In this document: positions 40,685 through 49,237 of the stretch, in pieces
Layout: the number at the start of each line of letters is the position of its first letter
Position numbering within the stretch: position 1 is the first letter of the stretch
Translations under genes and position numbers: made by a program
Source of the DNA: Bryobacterales bacterium
GTDB taxonomy: Bacteria > Acidobacteriota > Terriglobia > Bryobacterales > Bryobacteraceae
Direction: 5' to 3'
Length of the DNA stretch: 64,000 nucleotides
Assembly: GCA_020846745.1 (NCBI GenBank)
Contig: JADLDI010000157.1
Coordinates: forward strand, 59,953 to 123,952
Notes under the pieces: generated by a model
What the model was told of the DNA's origin: nothing
Seen by the model: only the letters and a program-made list of their open reading frames with translations
The model's database searches: none

Positions 40685-43519
40685 ATGACCGAGAATATCG
40701 AATTATTGTTCAAGTTTGTGAGCCAGGGCGCGGAACAACTGGACCGCGCGGCATCTTCAATCGAAAAGGTTACGTCCGGCAGCCAGAAAACGGGCCATCA
40801 CCTTCAGGCGATGGAGCGGGACCTGGCAAATGTCTCAAGAGAGGTGGAGAAGTCCGGGCGGTCGTTCGATGGACTAGGCGACAACATCCGCAGCGGTCTT
40901 GGCTCGCCACTCCACAGTGGAATTGGGGCGCTTGAGAACCTACTGACAAAACTAGGTCCGGTTGGGATCGGGGTGACTGCTGTCGGCGTTGGGCTTGGTG
41001 TGGTCGGGGAGCAAGCCTTTAGCCTAGTGGCGCGGATGGGCGCGGCGGCAGAGCAGACCGTCAATCTAGCCGACCGACTGGGAATTGCGGTCGGGCAGGC
41101 AGAGCGCCTCCAAGTCGAGGCGGAAATTGCAGGCGTAAATATTGGGGCGCTCGAAGGCGCTTCGCGAATGCTCGCAGCGGCGCTCGAAGACCAGACTGGT
41201 CAAGGAGAAAAGACGGCAAACGGTCTGCGTAAGCTCGGTGTGAGTACTGTTACCGTCGGTGGGCAGCAACGGGAACTCGGACAGGTCTTACTCGATGTTT
41301 TAGATAAACTTGCGGCCGTCGATAATGACGCCAACAGGGTCTTCCTTGCTCAACAGGTATTGCCTAGAGGGGCTGCCAAAGAACTCATCCCGCTTATCAA
41401 AAATTATGTTGACCTTAAACGGGCAATGAATGCTCTCGGCGTCGGCCTCCAGGAAGACGTAACCAAGAATCTGGCAAACGCCGATGACGAAATCGGGAAA
41501 ATGCGGGCGTCTTGGGATCTGTTTAAAAAGTCACTGGCCGGCAAGATTGCTCCGATCGTGATTCCTGTTGTGGTTGCGGCTACAAAAGAAATGGCAGGGA
41601 ATGGCGTAACGCGCAGCCCGGATATGATAGGCCCCGTCGCAAGCTCAACCGCATCCGTTGCGACATCTTGGCTTATTCCAGGCTCCACGCTGGAGACTCT
41701 CGATATACGCTCGATGCTCGCCTGCAAGGACACAAGCGGCGAACGGGCTTGGCAAATAATCCAGCAAGACTTGCGGCGTGGGACCTCGGCCTCGGATGCT
41801 TTCCGCGAGGCGCGTAAGACCACGCAGGACGGCATGAAGCGGCAACTCGAACAGGTCAAGCGGGAGATGGCCGAACTTGAGTCCGTTCTCTCTTCTGGGA
41901 ACATGGGTGGTTCGGCATTCGCCATCAAAAAAGCGGAATTCGATTCGCTCGAAACCAAGCGTCGAGAACTCGAAACGAAGATCGAGCGCGCGGGCAAGAA
42001 GCAAGATGACGAAACGATCAAGCTATCCGACCTATACGCGAAGAACAAGCCAGAGCGTCAAGCTCCACCGTCGCTCTACTCCATCGCTGAGCGCGGGCAG
42101 CGTCTTGGTAATGTGCTAGGCGGGCTGAACGCAGATGGTTCGTTTACGGCCAGTCCTGTCGAGAACAGCGGGCTGGCGCAACAGCAGAAGGGCTTCGCGG
42201 ACGGCCTCCTCGCGGCAATGAAATTGCGCGACGATCTGGCGCAACGCACCGCAGACACCGAACTTAACGCGGCTATCCGGTTGCTCGAACTCATGGATAA
42301 CGAGTACGAGTCGGCGGCGCGGATTCGCGACCTGAAACTCGCAACGGCGAAGGACTCGGTAGAATCGCTCCAGGCGGAACTCGATTACACCGTTCGCATC
42401 GAGGAAATCGAGCGGCGGCGGATGGAGAAGTACAAGGACACCGCCGGGCGGGTGTGGGACTCGCTCAAAGCGGGCGGTGGTGGCGGTCTCCGTGACATGT
42501 TTACTGGACAACTGGATATCCTCCAGCGCCAGATATTCGTGAACGCGAGTGCCGGCATCTTCCAACGCGCTGGCGGGTTATTCGGCCAGATTGGGGAGGC
42601 ATCCGGCCTGGGTGGTCTGCTTGAGGGTACGATCTTCGACCCCAAGAACGCGCAGAAGCCTCTGGATCAGAACACGAAATCGATAGACCGGCTCCGCACC
42701 AGCGTTGATAAACTGACCGCGAAGATCAGCGGCGGATCGGCTGGCAATCTTCCCGGCCTATCGAGCCTTCCGGGAATAGAGTCCATCTCCAACGATTTAC
42801 AAGCGTTCGCAGCCGGAAAGGATAACAGCCTGCTCGGCAAGGCCGGTCAGAAGATTTTCGGCTCGAACGCGGGCAAGTCGGTAAGCGCGGTGCTTGGCGG
42901 CGCGGGTTCGCTCTTCTCCGCCGGATTGTTTGCCGGCTTGGGTCATGGCTCCGTGAACCTGGGTGACGGCAAAGCGACAACGGCGGATGCCTTGGGTACG
43001 TCCTGGCGGGTTGGCAATATTGCGGCTTCGGGGGCGCTTGTGGGCCTTGGCACGCTAGGGGTGGTATCTGGACTGCGGGAGGGCGGCGTCAGTGGCACAG
43101 CGACCGCTGTAGGCTCAGCATTGGGCATTGCTTCCGCCGTACCGGGACCACAGCAACCCTTCCTCCAGGCGGCGGCTATGGTCGCCGGTCTGGTCAAGGG
43201 CTTGTTGCCGAACCCGAAAGAAAGCTTCGATCGCGATCAGGCGAACACCCTCAATTCGCGGCGGTACACCGGGCCGGAAGCGCAGAATCGAACCTACGAC
43301 TTCACAACCGGCGGCGATGTTGATTACGACTGGAGAGGACGCGTTCGAGTGGTGAACCAACGAACCGTGGTCGTGAATATCAATGCGATGGATTACGAGT
43401 CGATGGCCAGCCGTGGCCAGGACATTGCAAAGATCGTTGCCGAGGCTACTGTATCCGGGAAATCTCCAGAGATGAAATTCGCGATCAATCAGGAGGTTTT
43501 CCCCGGCTATTCGGGGTAA
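40685..43519 (+). CDS. Tape measure protein
   Basis: A 944-residue protein, the third largest of the prophage. It has helical N-terminal text (FVSQGAEQLDRAASSIEKVT), a hydrophobic Gly-rich segment (GIGVTAVGVGLGVVGEQAF) near residue 100, long charged coiled coils (RQLEQVKREMAELESVL; DYTVRIEEIERRRMEKYKD) and a second Gly/Ala hydrophobic region near 740-840. This composition and the place after the frameshifted chaperones identify it. At 1.5 Angstrom per helical residue, it would predict a tail of roughly 140 nm. Confidence 0.85.
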   Translation: MTENIELLFKFVSQGAEQLDRAASSIEKVTSGSQKTGHHLQAMERDLANVSREVEKSGRSFDGLGDNIRSGLGSPLHSGIGALENLLTKLGPVGIGVTAVGVGLGVVGEQAFSLVARMGAAAEQTVNLADRLGIAVGQAERLQVEAEIAGVNIGALEGASRMLAAALEDQTGQGEKTANGLRKLGVSTVTVGGQQRELGQVLLDVLDKLAAVDNDANRVFLAQQVLPRGAAKELIPLIKNYVDLKRAMNALGVGLQEDVTKNLANADDEIGKMRASWDLFKKSLAGKIAPIVIPVVVAATKEMAGNGVTRSPDMIGPVASSTASVATSWLIPGSTLETLDIRSMLACKDTSGERAWQIIQQDLRRGTSASDAFREARKTTQDGMKRQLEQVKREMAELESVLSSGNMGGSAFAIKKAEFDSLETKRRELETKIERAGKKQDDETIKLSDLYAKNKPERQAPPSLYSIAERGQRLGNVLGGLNADGSFTASPVENSGLAQQQKGFADGLLAAMKLRDDLAQRTADTELNAAIRLLELMDNEYESAARIRDLKLATAKDSVESLQAELDYTVRIEEIERRRMEKYKDTAGRVWDSLKAGGGGGLRDMFTGQLDILQRQIFVNASAGIFQRAGGLFGQIGEASGLGGLLEGTIFDPKNAQKPLDQNTKSIDRLRTSVDKLTAKISGGSAGNLPGLSSLPGIESISNDLQAFAAGKDNSLLGKAGQKIFGSNAGKSVSAVLGGAGSLFSAGLFAGLGHGSVNLGDGKATTADALGTSWRVGNIAASGALVGLGTLGVVSGLREGGVSGTATAVGSALGIASAVPGPQQPFLQAAAMVAGLVKGLLPNPKESFDRDQANTLNSRRYTGPEAQNRTYDFTTGGDVDYDWRGRVRVVNQRTVVVNINAMDYESMASRGQDIAKIVAEATVSGKSPEMKFAINQEVFPGYSG

Positions 43520-43532
43520 AGGGGGAAGGCGA

Positions 43533-43964
43533 ATGTACTTTCAAATCGGAATCAAACTCATCCATGAGAATGCAAAGGTGCCACAAGCGGCGCACCCTGG
43601 CGACGCTGCGGACCTGTTCGCGGTCGAGGATGTCACACTTCGTCCCAACGCGCCAGTACTCGTGAGAACTGGGCTCGTGCTCGATCTGCCAGCAGGTTGG
43701 CGGGCATGGATCACCCCTCGTTCCGGGCTCGCGCTGAAGCACGGCGTTACGGTGGCCAATGCGCCGGGCCTAATTGATTCCGGCTATCGCGGAGAGGTGG
43801 GCGTGATCCTCATCTGCCATTCGCCGGCAGGGCACCGCGTGTCTGCGGGAGATCGGGTCGCGCAGATCAGCTTCGCTCGTGTCTTCTGCACCGATCTGAT
43901 CGAGGTGGATGAAGTCAGCAAAACGGAACGCGGGGGCGGCGGCTTCGGCTCGACGGGCAAGTAG
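43533..43964 (+). CDS. dut: dUTP diphosphatase (dUTPase)
   Basis: A 143-residue trimeric-type dUTPase. Motif 1 AHPGDAADLFAVED, motif 2 TPRSGLALKHG, motif 3 APGLIDSGYRGEVGV (with the catalytic Asp), motif 4 GDRVAQISF and motif 5 RGGGGFGSTGK are all seen. It hydrolyses dUTP to dUMP and prevents uracil entering DNA. A metabolic gene between tape measure and tail-tip genes is misplaced and probably a later insertion; it has its own GGGGGAAGG ribosome-binding site. Confidence 0.93.
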   Translation: MYFQIGIKLIHENAKVPQAAHPGDAADLFAVEDVTLRPNAPVLVRTGLVLDLPAGWRAWITPRSGLALKHGVTVANAPGLIDSGYRGEVGVILICHSPAGHRVSAGDRVAQISFARVFCTDLIEVDEVSKTERGGGGFGSTGK

Positions 43965-43966
43965 GT

Positions 43967-44713
43967 ATGGCAGGAACCTTCCCAACCCTCACTGGCGGAC
44001 ACTCCGTCATGTACCCGTTCCGGGTCAAGTACTCGTGCTTAACGCGCGTGCTTCGGGCGACGAATGCGGCCGAGCAGCGGTTCGTCGTTCGCCCGGCAAT
44101 GGTCGAAATGGACCTGACGTACCGCAATCTCGCGCAAGCGGATGTAGACGCGATTCAGGGCTTCTTCGACTCGCAGAAGGGCGCGTTCGATTCTACTTGG
44201 AGCCTCGCCATTCAGACGCTTACGTTCACGAGAATGCGGTTCTTTGCGGATGAGCTTCGGTGGGAGGAGACACTTCCGAATCGGTGGAGCACCAGACTGC
44301 GGTGCGCTGGCTTCCATCCGGCGGTGACGGGCGCTCCGGCAACCTTCCCGCTCCTTGACTCCGGCGCAGTAACCCAACGTCCGTGGTCGAAGCGGCGAAC
44401 GTTCGAGACGAACTTCAACGACCTCGAAGCCGGTGTTCGCCACGCGCTCTCAATGCGGGGCGGCGGGTTCAGCGGCTTCCCGGCGTCGGCGGCTCGCGCG
44501 TGGGACATTCAGCACCCGTCGATCAAAGCCACCGAGGCCGACAGGCTCGTGAAGTTCTTCCTCTCGAAGAATGGTCGGTTCGGATCATTCGACTTCACCG
44601 ACCCGGACACCGCGACGACGTATAATGGCTGCCGGTTCGCTTCCGACGACCTCGAAGTGCAGTACGCCGGTTTCAATCACTGCGCGACGAGCGTCTCCGT
44701 CGAGAAGGTCTAA
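43967..44713 (+). CDS. Distal tail protein, DUF2460-like tandem domains
   Basis: A 248-residue protein that seems to contain the same small domain twice. The first half opens MAGTFPTLTGGHSVMYPFRV and has FFDSQKGAFDSTW and RWEETLPNRWSTRLRC. The second has FFLSKNGRFGSFDFTDPDTA and CRFASDDLEVQY. These blocks are those of DUF2460-type distal tail proteins, which join the tube to the tip complex. The stop overlaps the convergent HigA gene by 4 bp. Confidence 0.72.
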   Translation: MAGTFPTLTGGHSVMYPFRVKYSCLTRVLRATNAAEQRFVVRPAMVEMDLTYRNLAQADVDAIQGFFDSQKGAFDSTWSLAIQTLTFTRMRFFADELRWEETLPNRWSTRLRCAGFHPAVTGAPATFPLLDSGAVTQRPWSKRRTFETNFNDLEAGVRHALSMRGGGFSGFPASAARAWDIQHPSIKATEADRLVKFFLSKNGRFGSFDFTDPDTATTYNGCRFASDDLEVQYAGFNHCATSVSVEKV

Positions 44714-45102
44714 ATGAACAGGCCTGGTTTAACGCTGAACAGTTCGCCAAGCTTCCGGGCCTGTTCCGCGCTAATCTTCCGCTTTCCGTTAAGCGCTTCA
44801 TTGACGTGGCTACGCTGACCGAAAATCGGCAGCAGATCGGATGGCGACCTGCCCGGCTGCTCGATGAGGAATTGAAGGATTTCAGCCGGGGTGCTGTCAT
44901 CTGGCGGAAGGGCGTGGCGTCGATCATAGTCCTGAATAAGCAAACCCAAGAGGCGCATCAGCTTCGTTTCGCTCGTCGAGCGTGCGCGTCCCTTGCCAAC
45001 CAGATCACCGAAGCGCTTACCGATCTCGCGATACTGCTTCTCGGTTTCGATTACCTGTGGAACGGCCTCAATCAGAAGTTCTTCGTAGGTTGCTGTCGGC
45101 AT
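44710..45102 (-). CDS. higA: HigA-type antitoxin, helix-turn-helix protein
   Basis: A 130-residue protein with an N-terminal helical region and a C-terminal XRE-like helix-turn-helix: TPAEILQFLIEQPGRSPSDL, FGQRSHVNEALNGKRKISAE and QARKLGELFSVKPGLF. It neutralises the HigB toxin and represses its own operon. It is the second gene of the - strand pair, starting in a TGATG overlap with the toxin stop. Toxin-first order is typical of higBA. Confidence 0.87.
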   Translation of the reverse strand: MPTATYEELLIEAVPQVIETEKQYREIGKRFGDLVGKGRARSTSETKLMRLLGLLIQDYDRRHALPPDDSTPAEILQFLIEQPGRSPSDLLPIFGQRSHVNEALNGKRKISAEQARKLGELFSVKPGLFI

Positions 45103-45389
45103 CAGAAATTCTCCCGGTTGTATTCCTCGTGAGTCATAACGCTCTCAATATAGAGTATCTGTTCCTCAAAATCGACGCGGGCTATCAGGCGGTATTTGTT
45201 CCCTCCGATGTCGAAGATCAGCGTTCCCGTCGCCGGAGCATAATCGGTCGCGGGAAAGTTCTCCTTCACAGCTGGAAAATGCGGCCATTCGGCGGTGTTC
45301 GCGATATTGAGGAACCTCAGAAGCGGCTTGCGGGCGGCGGCATGCTTCTTTGCAAACTTCGCTATCGCCGCTTTGCCGTAAACCGTCAT
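45102..45389 (-). CDS. higB: HigB-type mRNA interferase toxin
   Basis: A 95-residue RelE-fold toxin of the HigB family. Family blocks are AEWPHFPAVKENFPATDY, LIFDIGGNKYRLIARVDF and LYIESVMTHEEYNREN, where the basic and His residues are catalytic candidates. HigB cuts mRNA on translating ribosomes. The pair lies antisense within the tail-tip region and should help keep the prophage in the cell; it may also act in phage defence. Confidence 0.9.
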   Translation of the reverse strand: MTVYGKAAIAKFAKKHAAARKPLLRFLNIANTAEWPHFPAVKENFPATDYAPATGTLIFDIGGNKYRLIARVDFEEQILYIESVMTHEEYNRENF

Positions 45390-45397
45390 GTCTACAT

Positions 45398-45415
45398 GTT
45401 CCCAGAATTGGGAAC
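45398..45415. promoter_or_regulatory. Operator-like dyad upstream of higBA
   Basis: GTTCCCA (45398-45404) and TGGGAAC (45409-45415), a perfect 7 bp inverted repeat with four central bases, nine bp upstream of the higB start. It lies between higB and the divergent tail-tip gene, where HigA would be expected to bind. Confidence 0.7.
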
Positions 45416-45433
45416 GAAAGTCAATAGGAAACT

Positions 45434-48400
45434 ATGCCTGTCGGATCAATTCTCACGGTAAAGGAACAAGCCTCCACCGTTCAGCCTCTCCTGCTCGCGA
45501 CGATCACCTTTCACGACGGCGCGGTCCTGCGCCTCGCGACTCACGACATTACCGGAGGCGTCCAGTACGCGGGCAACAGTTACCTGCCCCGCATCGTAAA
45601 CAAGGAAATCGCAGCTTCGCAAGCGCTTTCCGAGCACGGCATCGACATTCCGGCCTCGGTGAACCTCCGGCTATCCGACGCAGACTACTACCTCTGGTCG
45701 AACTTCGAGCGGCAGAAAGGCTTCAAGGGAGCAAAACTCGAGCTGCGGGCGGTTGCCTATGACGCGGTGGCGAAGGAATTCTCCTCCGATTCGCGCGTGA
45801 TCTTTCGGGGCATCTGCAAGGAGCCGGGCGGACGCCTGCCGAGCCACGACGGGAAAGTCCTGTCGGTCGGGTTCTTCTCCCGCCTCGGCATGGCCGATAT
45901 CTCGCTGCCTCCGATCCGGGTTCAGAAGACGTGCCCGTGGTCTTTCCCGCAGACTGCGTCCGATCGACAGAAAGGCGCGGACGATTCGAAGTCGGAGTTC
46001 TACCCTTGCGGCTATTCGCCCGATGCCACTGGCGGGAATGCTCGCGGCAACCTCAACGGCGGCGTTCCGTTTGTTACGTGCAACTTCACGAAGGAGGATT
46101 GTGTCGCTCGCGGGATGTTCTCGAAGGACTCCTCCAACAGGACCACGGCACGTTTCGGCGGCATCCAGTGGAACCCTCCACAAGCGCAGACCGTTCGCGA
46201 GTACGTCACGGGCAAATGGGTATCGGTGGCTGGTGGCAGTAACGAAGCCCGCTATGGCGATAACATCCCCATGCTTTGGGGTACCGCCTGGACGGACCCG
46301 CTCATCCTGAACACTGTTCCTGACGGAAACTTCCTCCAGTTCGAAGCGCTGATTTGCTTCGGCGAAGTGAGTTATATCCACGAGGTCGTCGTCAACGACG
46401 TAAAGATTCCGCACACGTACAACGACGGTGAGATGCCTAGCGTCCCAAAGGGAATCTCCAATAATACGGAAGCAGCGAGGGGCGGGTGGTGGATCGCCGT
46501 GAACCGCGGGGACCGCGACGGCGCGAACGATCCGGCATATATGTTCACAGAGGGAGGGACGCCGGTCTCCGACCCATACGGTTCCTATTGCGTCATTCGC
46601 GTGGCTGTTCCACGCAAACTGGCCGACGCCGGCTCCGTGCCTCGGGTCCGCGTACTCGCCACTAGGGGATCGGACAATCCCGCCCACCAGATCAAAGAGA
46701 TTCTGGAGCAATGGGTGGGCTGGGACGCGAGCGAACTGAACTCCGGTTATTTCGACGATGCGGCGAATGTCGGCTATCAGTTCGTCAACTATACGACGCA
46801 GTTCGGCGCGACCAGCACGCGGAGGCGGTTCACGTCCTCGCTCTACCTTCGGCAACGCGAGAGTGCGGCCGAGGTTGTTCGCGGGCTTCGCAACTGTATG
46901 CGTGGAGTCCTCGGGCCTGACGAGAACGGTCTGCTTCGCTTGCGGGTGAAGCAGACGCTCGCCGATCAGCATCCGGCGGTGGTGCAAGGTTCTAATTACA
47001 CGCCCCCAGTGCCGTCAAAGCGGGCGACTAACTATCAGGTGACAGACGGCACGGCAGCGAACGGATATGCGGCTTATCGGTTCGATGAAAGCAACATTCT
47101 CGAAACCCCACAGGTTACGTTGACGACAGCCGGCAATCGCTACAATATCCAGTTCCAGAACGCGGATAACAGGTACTCCTGGGACGCCTTCAGTCCAATC
47201 GACTCCGAAGACACTAGGCGCTCCGATCAAGAGATACCGGCCAGCTTCCCTGTCAAGGGCGCGGATAATTACGACCAGTTATACCGCCTGATCGGTACGT
47301 ATTCGGCTGAGCAGTTCCGTGGCAACTGGCGAGGCGATACTGGCGGCACACTGGTGTTCGAGTTCCCCGTTTCGTTTCGCGGAGTCCACTTGAGCGTCGG
47401 CGACCTGTGTCTCCTCAACTGGGAACCGCTCGGCGTGTTGAATCAACCCGTGCGCGTGATCCGCATCCAGCCTGCGTCTAACTTCGAGACGGCACGGTTT
47501 GCGGTCGCGTGGCATTCCGACGACTGGTATCTCGATTCCTGGGGCCAGCAGGGCATGCCGAGACCGGCTTCACCGCACCGTAACCGGCTCATCCGCCCGG
47601 CATTCTCCTGGCTTCCATTCGGTCAACAGCCAGAGCAGGGCGACTCCCTATTCGGGCGCTCGGAGTGGAACTTCAAGGTCGGCCAGAAATATGAGAAAGC
47701 GGCGGACGGAACCGCTATTGCCAAGGTCTACCTGGCCGGCAGGCAAATCACCAATGTAACGTTGAATAGACCGGAACCGCCGTTCGTGCCGATACAGGGC
47801 AGTACTGCGAACACGGGCGGCAACATCCCAGGCGGGCGGGCGTACTACGTGGCTTTCGCTTCGTGCGCGGATGGAAAACTATCCGGCCTATCGTCTCAAG
47901 TGACCATCGGAGTCCCGGCTGGGACGAATACAAATACTCTGATAGTAAATGGGATCGGTTGGGATGCGGGCGCGACGGGTTATGTCGTGTTCGGGGGACG
48001 CGACCCCAACTGCTTATCTGCACAACCGGACGAATCGGGAAACTACTTTAGATCGGGGACTCCGGGAAGTGTCACGATAACCAGCTTGACGGATGCCACT
48101 TGGGGCGTTCCTGACGGCGAGTTCGACCGATACCGCTTCCGGGTAAAGCGCGTGCTTCATGCCGGTCTTTGGGGCGCTGAGATCGCAGCGGTGACAGCAA
48201 ATACGATCAGGATTGCAGTGCCGGAGCCCGGTTTCACCGTCAACGAATACGCGGGATACGACTTGGCTTGGCTCGGCCAAAAGGGAAGCGACGATCCACT
48301 CCCGATCGCGCACTTCCGAGTACAGGGCAATACGGCGGATACGCTTACGCTCGCGGCGGGAGCGCCTGACCCAGACGCACTGGGCATGGACGTGGGGGAT

Positions 48401-49189
48401 GTGGTGGTGATGCTCTCGCGGCCGACTTTTGGTACGGACGGTAACGGATCTTATATCGAAGATCCGGCCTGGCAAAGTTGCTTCTACCCAGACGGATTAT
48501 CGGCGAACGAGGAGGGGCGACTGCTTCGATTCATTGCTGGCACATGTCGTTCGCAAGTAGTGCGAATCAAAGGCAACACGGCTACCCGGCTATATGCGGA
48601 TTTTGCAGTGCAGCCGGATTTGACCTCACGGTACGTCGTCGAGGAACCCGGCTGGCAGGTTATCTCCGATACGGCGGCGATCAATAACGATGATCCGGCG
48701 GCAGAGATGAACGCCGATATCGACGTGAATAACTATAAGGGGCAAACGCTCTTAGTTCAGGCGCTGACCCTGGACGGCGGCGACACGGAGTCGGTGGAGG
48801 CAACCTCGCCCATCCGAATCATCTATCTGTTTGGCTCCGAGGCGGCTGGCGGATTCAGTTCGGCGGTGGCGCTCGACGTTGCCGGCACACTGGCTATCGG
48901 CAGCGACCTATGTCCTCGCGCGAGCCTGCTTCAGGACTCGGTGGCGCGTGCGGTAAAGGCCGAAGTGAAGACGGCTCCCACCGGTGCAGATCTAACTGTG
49001 AAGCTCTATCTCGGCACCACGCTCTGGTTGACGCTCACCATTCCGGCGGGCGCGACCAGCGTTACAGCGACTCCGGCTGCCGTGGAGGCGGCTGAAGTTA
49101 TCACAGCGGGAACCAATATCCGAGTGGACGTGACGGCGGTGGGGACAACCTTCCCCGGATCTGACCTTTCAGTCTTTATTTACCTGTAG
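45434..49189 (+). CDS. Central tail-tip / host specificity protein (gpJ-like)
   Basis: A 1251-residue protein. The first 150 residues (VKEQASTVQPLLLATITFHD, LRLSDADYYLWSNFER, VIFRGICKEPGG) resemble DUF2163-type tail hub proteins. The middle holds gpJ-like text (SSLYLRQRESAAEVVRGLRN, DENGLLRLRVKQTLADQ) for ring formation at the tip. The C-terminal 450 residues are beta-rich, with Ig/Fn3-like repeats (GRAYYVAFASCADGKLSGLS; GATGYVVFGGRDPN). Fusing these modules in one chain is economical. It probably contacts the receptor. Confidence 0.8.
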   Translation: MPVGSILTVKEQASTVQPLLLATITFHDGAVLRLATHDITGGVQYAGNSYLPRIVNKEIAASQALSEHGIDIPASVNLRLSDADYYLWSNFERQKGFKGAKLELRAVAYDAVAKEFSSDSRVIFRGICKEPGGRLPSHDGKVLSVGFFSRLGMADISLPPIRVQKTCPWSFPQTASDRQKGADDSKSEFYPCGYSPDATGGNARGNLNGGVPFVTCNFTKEDCVARGMFSKDSSNRTTARFGGIQWNPPQAQTVREYVTGKWVSVAGGSNEARYGDNIPMLWGTAWTDPLILNTVPDGNFLQFEALICFGEVSYIHEVVVNDVKIPHTYNDGEMPSVPKGISNNTEAARGGWWIAVNRGDRDGANDPAYMFTEGGTPVSDPYGSYCVIRVAVPRKLADAGSVPRVRVLATRGSDNPAHQIKEILEQWVGWDASELNSGYFDDAANVGYQFVNYTTQFGATSTRRRFTSSLYLRQRESAAEVVRGLRNCMRGVLGPDENGLLRLRVKQTLADQHPAVVQGSNYTPPVPSKRATNYQVTDGTAANGYAAYRFDESNILETPQVTLTTAGNRYNIQFQNADNRYSWDAFSPIDSEDTRRSDQEIPASFPVKGADNYDQLYRLIGTYSAEQFRGNWRGDTGGTLVFEFPVSFRGVHLSVGDLCLLNWEPLGVLNQPVRVIRIQPASNFETARFAVAWHSDDWYLDSWGQQGMPRPASPHRNRLIRPAFSWLPFGQQPEQGDSLFGRSEWNFKVGQKYEKAADGTAIAKVYLAGRQITNVTLNRPEPPFVPIQGSTANTGGNIPGGRAYYVAFASCADGKLSGLSSQVTIGVPAGTNTNTLIVNGIGWDAGATGYVVFGGRDPNCLSAQPDESGNYFRSGTPGSVTITSLTDATWGVPDGEFDRYRFRVKRVLHAGLWGAEIAAVTANTIRIAVPEPGFTVNEYAGYDLAWLGQKGSDDPLPIAHFRVQGNTADTLTLAAGAPDPDALGMDVGDVVVMLSRPTFGTDGNGSYIEDPAWQSCFYPDGLSANEEGRLLRFIAGTCRSQVVRIKGNTATRLYADFAVQPDLTSRYVVEEPGWQVISDTAAINNDDPAAEMNADIDVNNYKGQTLLVQALTLDGGDTESVEATSPIRIIYLFGSEAAGGFSSAVALDVAGTLAIGSDLCPRASLLQDSVARAVKAEVKTAPTGADLTVKLYLGTTLWLTLTIPAGATSVTATPAAVEAAEVITAGTNIRVDVTAVGTTFPGSDLSVFIYL

Positions 49190-49197
49190 TTCCTTTC

Positions 49198-49226
49198 GCG
49201 TGGCGGAGCGAAGCGTTCCGCCACGC
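49198..49226. promoter_or_regulatory. Strong hairpin between the two large tail genes
   Basis: A perfect 10 bp stem GCGTGGCGGA (49198-49207) and TCCGCCACGC (49217-49226) with a 9-base loop. No T-run follows. It lies 11 bp before the next ATG, which lacks a clear ribosome-binding site, so it may affect translation or mRNA ends. Confidence 0.6.
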
Positions 49227-49237
49227 ACTCTTCCCAA

